64,000 nucleotides of DNA, taken from the NCBI RefSeq assembly GCF_963678185.1, contig NZ_OY782757.1:682001-746000 (forward strand), given 5' to 3'. Every line of letters starts with the position of its first letter. Position 1 is the first letter of the stretch. The position numbers were made by a program, and so were the translations under genes. This stretch comes from an uncultured Tolumonas sp. GTDB lineage: Bacteria > Pseudomonadota > Gammaproteobacteria > Enterobacterales > Aeromonadaceae. The notes under the pieces were generated by a model. It saw only the letters and a list, made by a program, of their open reading frames with translations. It did no database searches and had not been told where the DNA came from. Shown here one piece after another: positions 29,459-39,634 of the stretch.

Positions 29459-29535
29459 ACCTAACAACTAATTCAAACCCGTTCGCTTTGCTCACTGGAC
29501 GGTACTACGTGCCGCCGTTTAATTAAAAGTTAGGT
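29459..29535 (+). repeat. attC-like recombination site 2
   Basis: 77 bp from ACCTAAC to GTTAGGT. It has the same overall structure and nearly the same 3' half as site 1 (GGACGGTACTACGTGCCGCC), while the 5' half (CAAACCCGTTCGCTTTGCTC) differs moderately. Confidence 0.82.
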
Positions 29536-29594
29536 TACTGAATTATTCAATTCTTTAGTTATCTGATAGTCCATTTAAAAAGAAGTCTATTCCT

Positions 29595-30098
29595 ATGCAA
29601 CTTTCAAATTACATTATTCGCTCCCCTCGCCTTGCTGATCTTGACCGTTGTTTTGAGATTGAAACTATTTCATACGAAGGTGATGAAGCCGCTACCAGAG
29701 AAAAAATTAAAACCCGTATTGAAAACTATCCGATGGGTTTCATGGTTATTGAAATCAATAATGAAGTCGCTGGTTTTATCAATTCAGGGAGTGCTGACAA
29801 TGCACAAATGTCTGATGAAGAATTAAAAGAACTGATCGGACATCATCCTGATGGTAAACACAACGTGATTATGTCTGTCGTCGTTCATCCTGACTATCAG
29901 GGGCTGGGGCTTGCCTCCATTTTAATAGCTAATTACGTGTTGCGAATGAAACGCCTAAATAAATCTTCAATTCAGCTTATGTGTAAAGAAAAACATGTCA
30001 GGTTATATAAACGCTTTGGCTTCAAATACGTCAAGCCGTCAGTATCTGATCATGGTGATATGTCATGGCATGAAATGGTTATGCCTTTAGACAAATAA
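29595..30098 (+). CDS. GNAT family N-acetyltransferase (cassette gene)
   Basis: 167 residues with the acetyl-CoA-binding motif A, VVVHPDYQGLGLASILIANY (about residues 96-115), and a C-terminal LYKRFGFKYVKPSVSDHG typical of GNAT enzymes. The substrate is not predictable. The fold resembles arylalkylamine-type members. It is the sole gene of the third cassette, between attC-like sites 2 and 3, and ends 35 bp before site 3, the standard geometry. Confidence 0.88.
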   Translation: MQLSNYIIRSPRLADLDRCFEIETISYEGDEAATREKIKTRIENYPMGFMVIEINNEVAGFINSGSADNAQMSDEELKELIGHHPDGKHNVIMSVVVHPDYQGLGLASILIANYVLRMKRLNKSSIQLMCKEKHVRLYKRFGFKYVKPSVSDHGDMSWHEMVMPLDK

Positions 30099-30132
30099 TC
30101 CAATTTGATTCAATACGTGGTTCAGTAAATAA

Positions 30133-30212
30133 ACCTAACAAAAATTTAAAGTTGGACGTGGACTTCACCCATTGGACGGCACTACGTGCCGCCGTTTAAT
30201 TAAAAGTTATGC
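30133..30212 (+). repeat. attC-like recombination site 3
   Basis: 80 bp from ACCTAAC to GTTATGC. The last 42 bp repeat site 1 almost exactly (GGACGGCACTACGTGCCGCC, GTTTAATTAAAAGTTA), while the 5' half (AAATTTAAAGTTGGACGTGG) is different. It lies directly before the GGDEF gene. Confidence 0.82.
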
Positions 30213-30229
30213 ATCTTATTGGAATATAT

Positions 30230-31735
30230 ATGTATCTGTATAATTCATTCACAGTATATAGCTGGATACTAATTGCAACCAGCTTACTTCTTGTATCTCT
30301 AGCTCATAAGACTACGCAAAAAAGAAGTCATATAACATCTATTCTTTTCGCGTGGCTAATGGCATCAGAAGCAATTTACAGCTTTGGTTATGCAATGGAA
30401 CTAGCAAGCATAGAAATTGAACAAGTTAAATTCTGGATAAATATTCAATTTTTAGGAGCTTCGTTTATTCCGGCCTTTGTCATCCTTGGATCTTATAGTT
30501 ATGTAAATCACGCTAATGCGCCATTTAGAATATATTTCATATTGCTATTCTTATCATCTTTGACACTAGCTATTGATTTAACAAATGACTTTCATAGTTT
30601 AATAATAAAAAACATAACTATTCAACACGTAGACAGTTTAGCGATTAGCAACTATTCATTTGGTCCTTGGTATTATTTTCATTTTCTCTACAATCTTATT
30701 GCACTCTTAATATCAGTCTATCTATACGTTATAAATTGGAGTCTAGCACCTAAAAAACAGAGAGCCAGATCATCATTTATATTATTAGGTTCATTAATTC
30801 CATGGGTTTTCTATATGGTTTTTTTCTTTAATCTAACACCATATGGCATGGATACATCACCATTTGGCTTTATTTTCTCTGCTTTGTTCTATTTTTATGG
30901 TTTATCAAAATTCAGATTTAACACAGTCATTCCTATTGCAAGAGAAAGGGTCTTAGAAAACCTTCAAGATGGTGTGTTAATATTCAATAACGATGGGGTT
31001 TTAGTCGACTTCAATCATGCAGCGACAAAAATAATACCCATTCTTAACTCGAATAGTTATGGTGAAACCATAAAAAACCTTAAATTAGATCACCTTTTAG
31101 ATAAAAAACATGATTCATCGCAAAAATTCACCTCCGATGATTGCTATTATGAAATAAGTAAAAGTTTATTATTTAATTCAACAGATAAAGAAATCGGATA
31201 TGCTCTTGTTTTTCGTGACATGACAGAAAACTATAACCTTCTAGGTCGACTACGTCATTTTGCAGAAACTGACGAATTAACAAAAATATTTAATCGACGA
31301 GCTATATTAGAGAAACTAGATGGCATTTTAGCATCAAACGAAATACTGGGTATATATGTGGCATTATTTGACATTGACAATTTTAAATCAATAAACGATC
31401 AAGGCGGTCACCATAGCGGCGATCATATACTGAAAGAAACTGTAAATTTAACAAAAAAATTACTTTTAGACCACGGCCATTTGGGACGATATGGTGGCGA
31501 TGAATTTTTAATTATATTTAATAACACAACCCAACAAACATGTCTCGATTTAGTCAACACAATAAATATAACATGCCAAGAGTATTTGAAAATTAGTTTA
31601 AGCATTGGTTTAACATCATTAACTGAATACGATTCAATTCATTCTGTTTTACAAAGAGGCGATGTAGGTTTATACAAATCAAAAGAAAACGGCAAAGCAC
31701 AAACAACCTATATTCAACCGGCATCGCACCAATAA
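30230..31735 (+). CDS. 7TM-PAS-GGDEF diguanylate cyclase (cassette gene)
   Basis: A membrane sensor predicted to make cyclic di-GMP. From the ATG at 30230 (GGA 7 bp upstream; an in-frame ATG at 30209 lies inside attC site 3) it has 501 residues. It has a seven-helix histidine-kinase-type sensor domain (about 1-225, with QVKFWINIQFLGASFIPAF), a PAS-like domain (RERVLENLQDGVLIFNNDG onward) and a GGDEF domain with TDELTKIFNRRAI, ALFDIDNFKSIND and the catalytic GRYGGDEFLIIF near residue 420. The RxxD inhibitory site five residues before GGDEF is absent (LDHG). It fills the fourth cassette. Confidence 0.9.
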   Translation: MYLYNSFTVYSWILIATSLLLVSLAHKTTQKRSHITSILFAWLMASEAIYSFGYAMELASIEIEQVKFWINIQFLGASFIPAFVILGSYSYVNHANAPFRIYFILLFLSSLTLAIDLTNDFHSLIIKNITIQHVDSLAISNYSFGPWYYFHFLYNLIALLISVYLYVINWSLAPKKQRARSSFILLGSLIPWVFYMVFFFNLTPYGMDTSPFGFIFSALFYFYGLSKFRFNTVIPIARERVLENLQDGVLIFNNDGVLVDFNHAATKIIPILNSNSYGETIKNLKLDHLLDKKHDSSQKFTSDDCYYEISKSLLFNSTDKEIGYALVFRDMTENYNLLGRLRHFAETDELTKIFNRRAILEKLDGILASNEILGIYVALFDIDNFKSINDQGGHHSGDHILKETVNLTKKLLLDHGHLGRYGGDEFLIIFNNTTQQTCLDLVNTINITCQEYLKISLSIGLTSLTEYDSIHSVLQRGDVGLYKSKENGKAQTTYIQPASHQ

Positions 31736-31737
31736 AC

Positions 31738-31797
31738 TCATAACAAAAATTTAGTGTCGGATGTGGCTTTCAGCCACCGCACAATTTGAAGTTAGCT
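31738..31797 (+). repeat. attC-like recombination site 4 (divergent)
   Basis: About 60 bp from TCATAAC to GTTAGCT. It is not related in sequence to sites 1-3 but has the same architecture: AACAAAAATTT at the left, AATTTGAAGTTAG at the right, and a central stem GTGTCGGATGTGGCT / AGCCACCGCAC with loop TTC. The core boxes fit the consensus only in part, so confidence is lower. Confidence 0.6.
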
Positions 31798-32085
31798 TCT
31801 TGGAGAGCACAAATGTTTAAACAACTAGAATGGGCTAAGAAGTTACAAGCAATTAGTCAGGCTGGTCATACATATTCTAAAGATCAATTTGATCTGGAGC
31901 GATTTGATCAAATCCAACAAATTGCATTCGAGATGTTTGCTGAAATCAGCAACAAGCCTATTGATAAAATTGCTAACTTACTCATTCCAGAAACAGGTTA
32001 TCCAACACCTAAAATTGATGTTCGTGCCGGTATTATTCGCAATAACAAAATCCTACTCGTCCGTGAACGTGAAGACGGTTGCTGG

Positions 32086-33166
32086 GCGGATTCATATACT
32101 AAGTGCAACACAGCAGAAGCTAAAAACGGTGAGCTGTGATAATGGTTTTCTTCGCTCCGACCAAGAAGTGAAGAACTATGAAATATCAACAACTCACCGA
32201 GGCTGAAAGATATATGCTTTCGGCCTTAAGAAAGCAAGGGCTGAACAACGCACAGATAGCAAAAGCGCTGGGACGACATCGAAGTACCATTGGTCGGGAA
32301 CTCTCCCGAAACCGCTGTTGGGTAACCGATGGACATTATCGACCAAGCAAAGCTCAACGACGAACAAAAGCCAGACGAAGGCGCTCAAGACGAAATAAAA
32401 GGTTAAAACCTGAAGATTTCATCGTAATTGAAATGCTACTCAATCTGGAATGGAGCCCAGAACAAATCGTCGGATTTCTCAAGAGACATCATTACAAAAT
32501 CGTCAGCCATGAATCGATTTATCAGTATATTTGGGCAGACAAAGCGAGTGGTGGCCACTTATGGCAAAAGCTACGCCATGCAGTGAAACAAAGGCGGAAA
32601 CGCTACCGGAGTAAGGATAGTCGCGGGCGTTTACGCAATAAAAGACATATCAGTGAACGACCATCAGCGGTTGATGCACGTATCGAGATAGGCCATTGGG
32701 AAATAGATACGGTCATGGGCTGTGGTAGCAAACACTGTATTGTCACGTTAGTAGAACGAGCCACTGGTTATACGTTGATAGGTCAATTGAATGACCGGAC
32801 AACGGAAAGTCTGAACCGCCGCGTGATAGAACTGATACAGAGCTCAGGCAAAGAATTTAAGACCATCACCGCTGATAACGGTACTGAATTTCACCAATAC
32901 GAAGTGATAGAACAAGCCACCGGCGTAGCGTTTTACTTTGCGACCCCCCATCACTCGTGGGAGCGGGGAACAAACGAAAACACCAATGGCTTGATCAGAC
33001 AATACGTGCCGAAAAAGAGCAGTATGTCATGGCTAAAGCAGGCGGACTGCGATGCAATAGCCAAGAGATTAAACACGCGGCCGAGGAAAAGATTAGGCTT
33101 TATAACCCCAGAGCGAAGTTACCATGAACGCACACTATGAATGTTGCACTTCAAACTTGATATTAG
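32086..33166 (+). mobile_element. IS30-family insertion sequence, copy B
   Basis: 1081 bp on the plus strand, inverted relative to copy A. It interrupts the cassette NUDIX gene with a clean target duplication. The left end is GCGGATTCATATACTAAGTG and the right end CTTCAAACTTGATATTAG. Confidence 0.92.
32178..33140 (+). CDS. IS30-family transposase (copy B)
   Basis: 320 residues, identical to the copy A protein, with an N-terminal helix-turn-helix (IAKALGRHRSTIGRELSRN) and a DDE core (GHWEIDTVMGCG, ITADNGTEFHQYE, HHSWERGTNENTNG). It is intact. The two identical copies 3.3 kb apart in inverted orientation could recombine and flip the cassette array between them. Confidence 0.95.
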   Translation: MKYQQLTEAERYMLSALRKQGLNNAQIAKALGRHRSTIGRELSRNRCWVTDGHYRPSKAQRRTKARRRRSRRNKRLKPEDFIVIEMLLNLEWSPEQIVGFLKRHHYKIVSHESIYQYIWADKASGGHLWQKLRHAVKQRRKRYRSKDSRGRLRNKRHISERPSAVDARIEIGHWEIDTVMGCGSKHCIVTLVERATGYTLIGQLNDRTTESLNRRVIELIQSSGKEFKTITADNGTEFHQYEVIEQATGVAFYFATPHHSWERGTNENTNGLIRQYVPKKSSMSWLKQADCDAIAKRLNTRPRKRLGFITPERSYHERTL

Positions 33167-33577
33167 GCTGGACTCTTCCTGGCGGCTGGGCTGATGTATG
33201 TGAAACCCCTTCTCAAGGTGTGATCCGTGAGGTTTTTGAGGAATCGGGTTTTGTTGTTCGCCAACCAAGATTAATTGCTGTTAAAGATAGAGATGTGCAT
33301 CCCTATACACCCAAATATCCATTTCACATTTATAAGATGATTTTTCTCTGCGAATTAGTTTCTGGTGAGCCGAAAGCAAATATCGAAATTTCTGAGATAG
33401 ATTTTTTCTCGCTTGAAAACTTACCCGAATTGTCACAAGGTCGAACCCTACCCGATGATATCAAACTCATTTTTGAGCATGAAAACAATCCAGCTCTAAA
33501 TGTTTACATTGATTAATGCTAGCAAGTCTTGATGGTTGATTTCAATACTAATCAACTCATTGGTTTTACCCCGATTT

Positions 33578-34754
<1,177 letters not shown>

Positions 34755-34782
<28 letters not shown>

Positions 34783-35131
34783 CAACTTCAGCCACTGTCA
34801 TGTTCGAAGGAGGCAATAGCTTGCGCAAAATCTGTTGTTTACGTTCCCCAACAAAAAGGGGCTCATTCAGCCCTTATTGCCTTAACTGGTTAAATATGAG
34901 TAGTGACAGTTATCCAGCCAAAAGGAATGTTTAACAAACATAAATGAACTCATACGAAATCATGCATTAAGTTTCACTACGTTTGCACTCAGAACAAATT
35001 AAATATATGTAATTATTTTACACGTATTCGTTAATTATAATTTGAATGAGTAACGAAACAGCGATAGATTTAGACTGCTACAAAAGGACTCTCAAGATTT
35101 ATTCTTGACTAGTAAATAATGGAGAGAAACA
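34755..35131 (+). other. intergenic region without a recognised gene
   Basis: About 380 bp between the IS3 remnant and a broken gene start. It contains a weak hairpin (AAGGGGCT...AGCCCTT, about 34855-34882) and is otherwise AT-rich. No attC or complete gene was identified. Confidence 0.5.
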
Positions 35132-35132
35132 T

Positions 35133-35199
35133 ATGAGATTAATCAAAAAAGTGCGGTTGTTTTAGGATTGACATTAGCTGTATTAGTCGCGACTTGATC
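35133..35199 (+). pseudogene. 5' fragment of an exported-protein gene cut by IS481
   Basis: An ATG after a GGAGAG ribosome site starts MRLIKK. After a one-base frame change in the A6 run the sequence reads SAVVLGLTLAVLVAT, a typical signal-peptide core. It then runs into the IS481 left end. Only the start of this secreted-protein gene remains, and its identity is unknown. Confidence 0.45.
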
Positions 35200-36360
35200 T
35201 GACACTTCTGTTTGAAAAGAAGAGAGTTACAGGTTTTGATATGGGTGTCGAATCCTTAATCAAAACAACCTAGAGGTAACTCTCATGATCCATAGTAACA
35301 ATCCCGTTATTAAACACAAAGCCGGTCTTCTAAATTTGGCAGAAGAGCTGAACAATGTTTCCCGTGCCTGTAAAGTCATGGGCGTATCCCGAGACACCTT
35401 TTATCGATACAAAGAACTGGTCGAAGAAGGTGGTATCAATGCATTGCTTGATAAATCCCGGCGCGTTCCCAACTTAAAAAATCGCACTGACGATACGACA
35501 GAACAAGCTGTCATCAATTATGCCGTCGAGTATCCGGCACATGGGCAACAGCGAACCAGTAATGAGCTTCGTAAACAGGGCATCTTCATCTCTGGAAGTG
35601 GTGTGCGTTCAGTCTGGTTACGTCATGATTTAGAGAACTTTAAAAAACGACTTAAGGCTCTGGAACAAAAAGTGGCCCAAGACGGTATATTGCTGTCTGA
35701 CGCTCAAATTGCAGCGCTGGAACGCAAACAGCAGGATGATGAAGTCTGTGGCGAGATTGAGACGATGCATCCAGGTTATCTGGGCTCACAGGACACGTTT
35801 TATGTCGGCAATCTAAAGGGTGTCGGAAGAATTTATCAACAAACGTTCGTCGATACCTATTCCAAAGTTGCTTATTGCAAACTATATACAACGAAAACGC
35901 CCATCACAGCTGCTGACTTACTGAATGATCGCGTATTACCGTTTTTTGAAATTCAGAATGTTCCGGTGTTACGAATATTGACCGACCGAGGCACGGAATA
36001 TTGCGAGAAAGTTGAGCAGCACGATTACCAGTTATATCTGGCCATTAACGATATCGATCATACAAAAACAAAAGCAATGTCCCCGCAAACGAACGGTATT
36101 TGCGAACGACTCCATAAGACAATCCTTCAGGAGTTTTACCAAGTGACATTCAGGAAAAAGCTGTACAGTGATTTAGATAGTCTTCAGTCAGATCTGGACA
36201 TCTGGTTGAGCTATTACAATAATCAGCGTACCCATCAAGGAAAAATGTGCTGTGGCCGAACGCCAATGGAAACATTTATTGATGGTAAAAAAATATGGGA
36301 AGAAAAGAATTTGAACCAGATTTAATCTGACAGATACCCATTAAAAATCGGTAACTGTCA
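35200..36360 (+). mobile_element. IS481-family insertion sequence
   Basis: The ends TGACACTTCTGTTTG (35200) and AACTGTCA (to 36360, complement TGACAGTTACCG) are imperfect inverted repeats flanking one transposase gene. No target duplication is seen. Each side abuts a truncated gene, consistent with an adjacent deletion. Confidence 0.8.
35285..36325 (+). CDS. IS481-family transposase
   Basis: 346 residues, single frame. An N-terminal helix-turn-helix (NVSRACKVMGVSRDTFYRYK, about residues 22-41) precedes an integrase-type catalytic core with ILTDRGTEYCEKVEQHDYQL (Asp) and SPQTNGICERLHKTILQEFY (Glu). It is intact and preceded by AGAGGTAA, so it may be active. Confidence 0.92.
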   Translation: MIHSNNPVIKHKAGLLNLAEELNNVSRACKVMGVSRDTFYRYKELVEEGGINALLDKSRRVPNLKNRTDDTTEQAVINYAVEYPAHGQQRTSNELRKQGIFISGSGVRSVWLRHDLENFKKRLKALEQKVAQDGILLSDAQIAALERKQQDDEVCGEIETMHPGYLGSQDTFYVGNLKGVGRIYQQTFVDTYSKVAYCKLYTTKTPITAADLLNDRVLPFFEIQNVPVLRILTDRGTEYCEKVEQHDYQLYLAINDIDHTKTKAMSPQTNGICERLHKTILQEFYQVTFRKKLYSDLDSLQSDLDIWLSYYNNQRTHQGKMCCGRTPMETFIDGKKIWEEKNLNQI

Positions 36361-37182
36361 GCTCATGTCTGAACTAGTACATAATTTAGCTTGATGATTA
36401 AAATCTACGAGGCGACGTCTTTTATCAACAACTAAGACCGCATCACTAAACTCTTCAAATATCTTATCACGAGCAATTGGAGTCAAATAAATAATCCGAT
36501 AACGGAATAAACCATAAGTAAACAATGGTCCAGAAATCATAAAACCAAATGGTGTAAGATCAACGCCAGCTGGCGTAAAATATAATAAAAAAATCAGATA
36601 ACAAACCCACGAAATAAAATACCTACATATGATAAAGGCAATTTTATGCCGATAAAAAATGGGAGTTGTAAGCTAGCAATGAAAAAAGATAACAATAGTG
36701 ATAAGAACTGCCAAATTAACATAAACAAGATGAAAACAACACCATAAACCAAACTCAAGCATACTAATGGTTATTGTATCTACTTGCTTAAAATTAATAG
36801 GTCTAAAATTAAAATGGTGATATTCGTTCCCCAACTGGATAATCAATGTAGCCGCTGATAACAATAGTAATAATGCTACGAATTTAAATGGTGGTTACGA
36901 TGACGTTGATAACTAAAGGCCATTGCCAAGCTAAATGCGGGAATAAATACGGCATCAACAAATTCAAAGTTTATCCAAAATTTTACTTGCGATAATGAAC
37001 CGCAAGCTAGTTCCATTCCATCCCATACCCTAAGCTGTAAAAAGTAAATGAAAGCATTAACCATCCGAACCATTGCGCAACAGGATAATGTCGCTGCATT
37101 GATGAGTAACAAGCAGGAAACCTGTAATGCATGCAGTTAAAAGCAATATCGCACTATATAAAACAAACGGATTTGAAGGCAT
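36361..37182 (-). pseudogene. truncated, frameshifted 7TM sensor related to the cassette GGDEF protein
   Basis: From the ATG at 37182 (MPSNPFVLYSAILLLTACIT) the sequence breaks into at least three frames. It can be aligned by eye to the diguanylate cyclase at 30230: LSQVKFWINFEFVDAVFIPA against IEQVKFWINIQFLGASFIPA, and EEFSDAVLVVDKRRRLVDFN against LENLQDGVLIFNNDGVLVDF. It ends in the PAS region exactly at the IS481 boundary, so the whole GGDEF domain is lost. It is a dead paralogue. Confidence 0.8.
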
Positions 37183-37254
37183 AGTTGTCTCGTTATTTCT
37201 TGTTTATATTAATATTTATTTATAAAAAATTATTATTAATATTCCGGGTTAAAT

Positions 37255-37284
37255 AAAAAAGCCCATATAATTATGGGCTTTTTT
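37255..37284. terminator. bidirectional terminator after PEP-CTERM gene
   Basis: A long stem AAAAAAGCCCATA / TATGGGCTTTTTT with loop TAAT sits 50 bp after the stop codon of the PEP-CTERM gene and has a T-run on both strands. Confidence 0.88.
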
Positions 37285-37336
37285 AAATTCCAAAAAATGG
37301 AAACCTACACGAGAAAGATGTCATCTTAACTCCAGA

Positions 37337-37864
37337 TTATGACTCCATCGCTTTGCGACGACGAGCAGCCAACAAACCTAATAAACCAACCCCCATCAAA
37401 GCATAAGTTTCTGGTTCTGGAACAGCAGAGATAGTACCGTTTAGGCTATACAAACCACCAGATTTACCATTAGTTTGTCCAGAAACTAGAATGGAGTAAG
37501 TACCTGCCACCAGATTTGAAACTGACCAATTTAATGATTTACTATTCCCCAATTTAACATATTCACCCGGGTTTAACGGATCAAGTGATGATGCAATTTG
37601 AGTAGTTCCACTAAACAGGGTTAAGTACAGGCTTGAAAAATTGTTTGACTTGGTAGTTAAATATGTAGCGATACTATTAAAGTTAGAAAGTGCGCCGATA
37701 TCAAAAGTATATACATTAGACGAATCGCTAAGATCTTTCCCAAAATGTCCAGCTACAAATGTAGTATCTCCATCAATAACTGTTGATGTAACAGTGGCTG
37801 CATTAGTAGCACCAATACCCATTAGCAACATCAATGCTACCGTACTCTTCACCAAAATATTCAT
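37337..37864 (-). CDS. PEP-CTERM sorting domain protein
   Basis: A 175-residue exported protein with a signal peptide (STVALMLLMGIGATNAA) and a beta-rich middle of unknown function (YTFDIGALSNF, LSGT-type repeats). A full C-terminal sorting signal follows: VPEPETYALMGVGLLGLLAA plus RRRK. Such proteins are recognised by exosortase, cut and attached at the surface of EPS-producing Gram-negative bacteria. An AAGGAGAA ribosome site precedes the ATG. An exosortase gene (xrtB) lies 17 kb away in the same locus, so it is a probable substrate. Confidence 0.9.
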   Translation of the reverse strand: MNILVKSTVALMLLMGIGATNAATVTSTVIDGDTTFVAGHFGKDLSDSSNVYTFDIGALSNFNSIATYLTTKSNNFSSLYLTLFSGTTQIASSLDPLNPGEYVKLGNSKSLNWSVSNLVAGTYSILVSGQTNGKSGGLYSLNGTISAVPEPETYALMGVGLLGLLAARRRKAMES

Positions 37865-38217
37865 ATAATTCTCCTTGAAGGTTGATTGCTACTTGAAAAT
37901 ACTCGATTAAAGCAACCGTAAAAGTAAACACTATTTAATTTATATTTACTTAAAATTACAGTATTTACGAATAATAGATTTTAATGATCCGGGACTCATT
38001 TATCAACAAATAAACAGCTCCAAACGAACTCAAACCTTATCTCGTTGATTTTAAATATATTATTCTATAATGAAAATTTGAAAATTAGCTTAAATCCTCT
38101 TAATAGGTCACCTCCTGGCTTCATTAGCTAAACACTATTTAATGGTTTGGACGATTCGAATCTAGATTGTTCAGTACACTCAACAAAACTAGCTGACCGA
38201 GAACCACAGTCACTTTG
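37865..38217 (-). other. intergenic region, upstream of PEP-CTERM gene
   Basis: 353 bp of AT-rich DNA between the manB stop and the PEP-CTERM start. It must hold the PEP-CTERM gene's promoter, but no clear -35/-10 pair or operator was identified. Confidence 0.5.
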
Positions 38218-39597
38218 TTATTGTCTTTTTCTCAAAAGTGCCAATAACTCTTCCGTTTTTTCAGTCATTAATGCAACATCGGCTCTAGATTCAACGTTTA
38301 AGCGCACGACAGGCTCTGTATTTGAGCTGCGTAAATTGAAGCGCCATGCAGCAAACTCAAGGCTCAGACCATCAGTTTCATCCACCACAAGGGCATCTTT
38401 CTCATACGCTGCCCGCACACGAGCTATCGCTGTTGCAGGGTCAGCAATAGCGCTATTAATCTCACCTGATGCTGGAAATGCAGCCATACGATCAGCCACC
38501 AATTGTTTTAGTGACAACTTTTTCACGCACAATAGTTCAGCCACTAACAACCATGGGATCATGCCACTGTCACAATAGGCAAAATCACGGAAATAATGAT
38601 GCGCACTCATCTCGCCGCCGTATACCGCATCTTCTTTACGCATACGCTCTTTGATAAAGGCATGGCCAGTTTTTGACATAACAGGCACACCACCCGCGGC
38701 ATTCACCACCTCAATGGTGTTCCATGATAAACGTGGGTCATGAATGATTTTTGCACCAGCCTGCTTTTGCAAGAATGCTTCCGCTAACAAACCGACAATG
38801 TAATAGCCCTCAATAAAACCACCTTCATTGTCGAATAAGAAACAGCGGTCAAAGTCACCGTCAAATGCGATCCCCATATCTGCTTTATGCAGTTTTACTG
38901 CATCGGCGGTGTCTTGGCGACATTCAGGCAATAGCGGGTTAGGAATACCATTAGGGAAATTACCATCAGCCGCATGGTGCACTTTAATAAATTCAACCAG
39001 CATGTTGGCTGCTTTGAATTGTGCTTCTAATGCATCAATAACATGGCCTGCCGCCCCATTGCCGCTGTTTACCACCAATTTCCGTGGTGTGAAATTAGCT
39101 AGTTTGATGTAACTCATCAAATGCTCAACATAAGCATCCATGACCGAAATTGATTTGTATGAACCACGCTTATCGGCTGACACGGGCGCAAACTGGTTGG
39201 CTGCCACTAACGCTTCAATATCACGCAAGCCAGTGTCACCACTCACAGGACGAGCACCTTCACGCACTAATTTCATGCCGTTATAATCCATCGGATTATG
39301 GCTCGCTGTCACTTCGATGCCACCATCAACCCCTAAGTGAAATGTGGCAAAATAGATCTCTTCCGTGCCTGACAGACCAATGTCTAACACATCAACGCCA
39401 GCATCCTGCAAACCATTCGCGGTGGCCGCTTTTAACTCTTCACTGGTTAAGCGAACATCGCCACCCACAACCACTGTTTTAGGCTTAAGTAATTCACCAA
39501 ACGCACGACCAATGCGATATGCGATATCAACATTCAATTCGTCGCCCAAGCGGCCACGAATGTCATAAGCTTTAAAGCAATTTAGTTTTCCCGACAC
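38218..39597 (-). CDS. manB: phosphomannomutase
   Basis: Interconverts mannose-6-phosphate and mannose-1-phosphate for GDP-mannose synthesis. The 459-residue alpha-D-phosphohexomutase has [15 protein letters not shown], the phosphoserine loop [20 protein letters not shown] (catalytic Ser about 101), the metal loop [14 protein letters not shown] and the C-terminal phosphate-binding [14 protein letters not shown]. The start is a GTG at 39597 with GGAGAG upstream. It lies 37 bp after manC at the end of the EPS gene series. Confidence 0.95.
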   Translation of the reverse strand: MSGKLNCFKAYDIRGRLGDELNVDIAYRIGRAFGELLKPKTVVVGGDVRLTSEELKAATANGLQDAGVDVLDIGLSGTEEIYFATFHLGVDGGIEVTASHNPMDYNGMKLVREGARPVSGDTGLRDIEALVAANQFAPVSADKRGSYKSISVMDAYVEHLMSYIKLANFTPRKLVVNSGNGAAGHVIDALEAQFKAANMLVEFIKVHHAADGNFPNGIPNPLLPECRQDTADAVKLHKADMGIAFDGDFDRCFLFDNEGGFIEGYYIVGLLAEAFLQKQAGAKIIHDPRLSWNTIEVVNAAGGVPVMSKTGHAFIKERMRKEDAVYGGEMSAHHYFRDFAYCDSGMIPWLLVAELLCVKKLSLKQLVADRMAAFPASGEINSAIADPATAIARVRAAYEKDALVVDETDGLSLEFAAWRFNLRSSNTEPVVRLNVESRADVALMTEKTEELLALLRKRQ

Positions 39598-39634
39598 TTT
39601 TTTCTCTCCCGATATTTTTATACGTAGCTGTCAG

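Larger units (their letters stand above)
32081..33171 (+). repeat. GCTGG direct repeat flanking IS30 copy B
   Basis: GCTGG occurs at 32081-32085 and 33167-33171, directly outside the element. Only one copy is needed to restore the NUDIX frame, so it is the target duplication (2-5 bp, because some bases may belong to the element ends). Confidence 0.8.
31813..33516 (+). pseudogene. NUDIX hydrolase gene split by IS30 copy B
   Basis: Joining 31813-32085 to 33172-33516 restores one open frame of 205 residues across the junction EDGCW|TLPGGWADVCE. The N-terminal LEWAKKLQAISQAGHTYSKD resembles the helical NUDIX_N domain. The restored Nudix box GGWADVCETPSQGVIREVFE then ESGF keeps all catalytic Glu residues. 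The ATG follows a GGAGAG ribosome site. It is the fifth cassette gene; no attC was found after it, where an IS3 remnant begins. Confidence 0.88.

Noticed and set aside
28840-33200. Consideration of a CRISPR array because of repeated palindromic segments
   Set aside because: The repeats are 60-80 bp, imperfect, far apart and separated by genes, which fits attC sites and not CRISPR repeats. No cas genes are present.
33517-33577. Possible fifth attC after the NUDIX gene
   Set aside because: A short hairpin (GTTGATT/AATCAAC) exists but there is no RYYYAAC or GTTRRRY core pair. The IS3 end follows immediately.
34850-34885. Hairpin AAGGGGCT...AGCCCTT as a terminator
   Set aside because: The stem is imperfect and is not followed by a real T-run. 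No gene ends nearby to need it.
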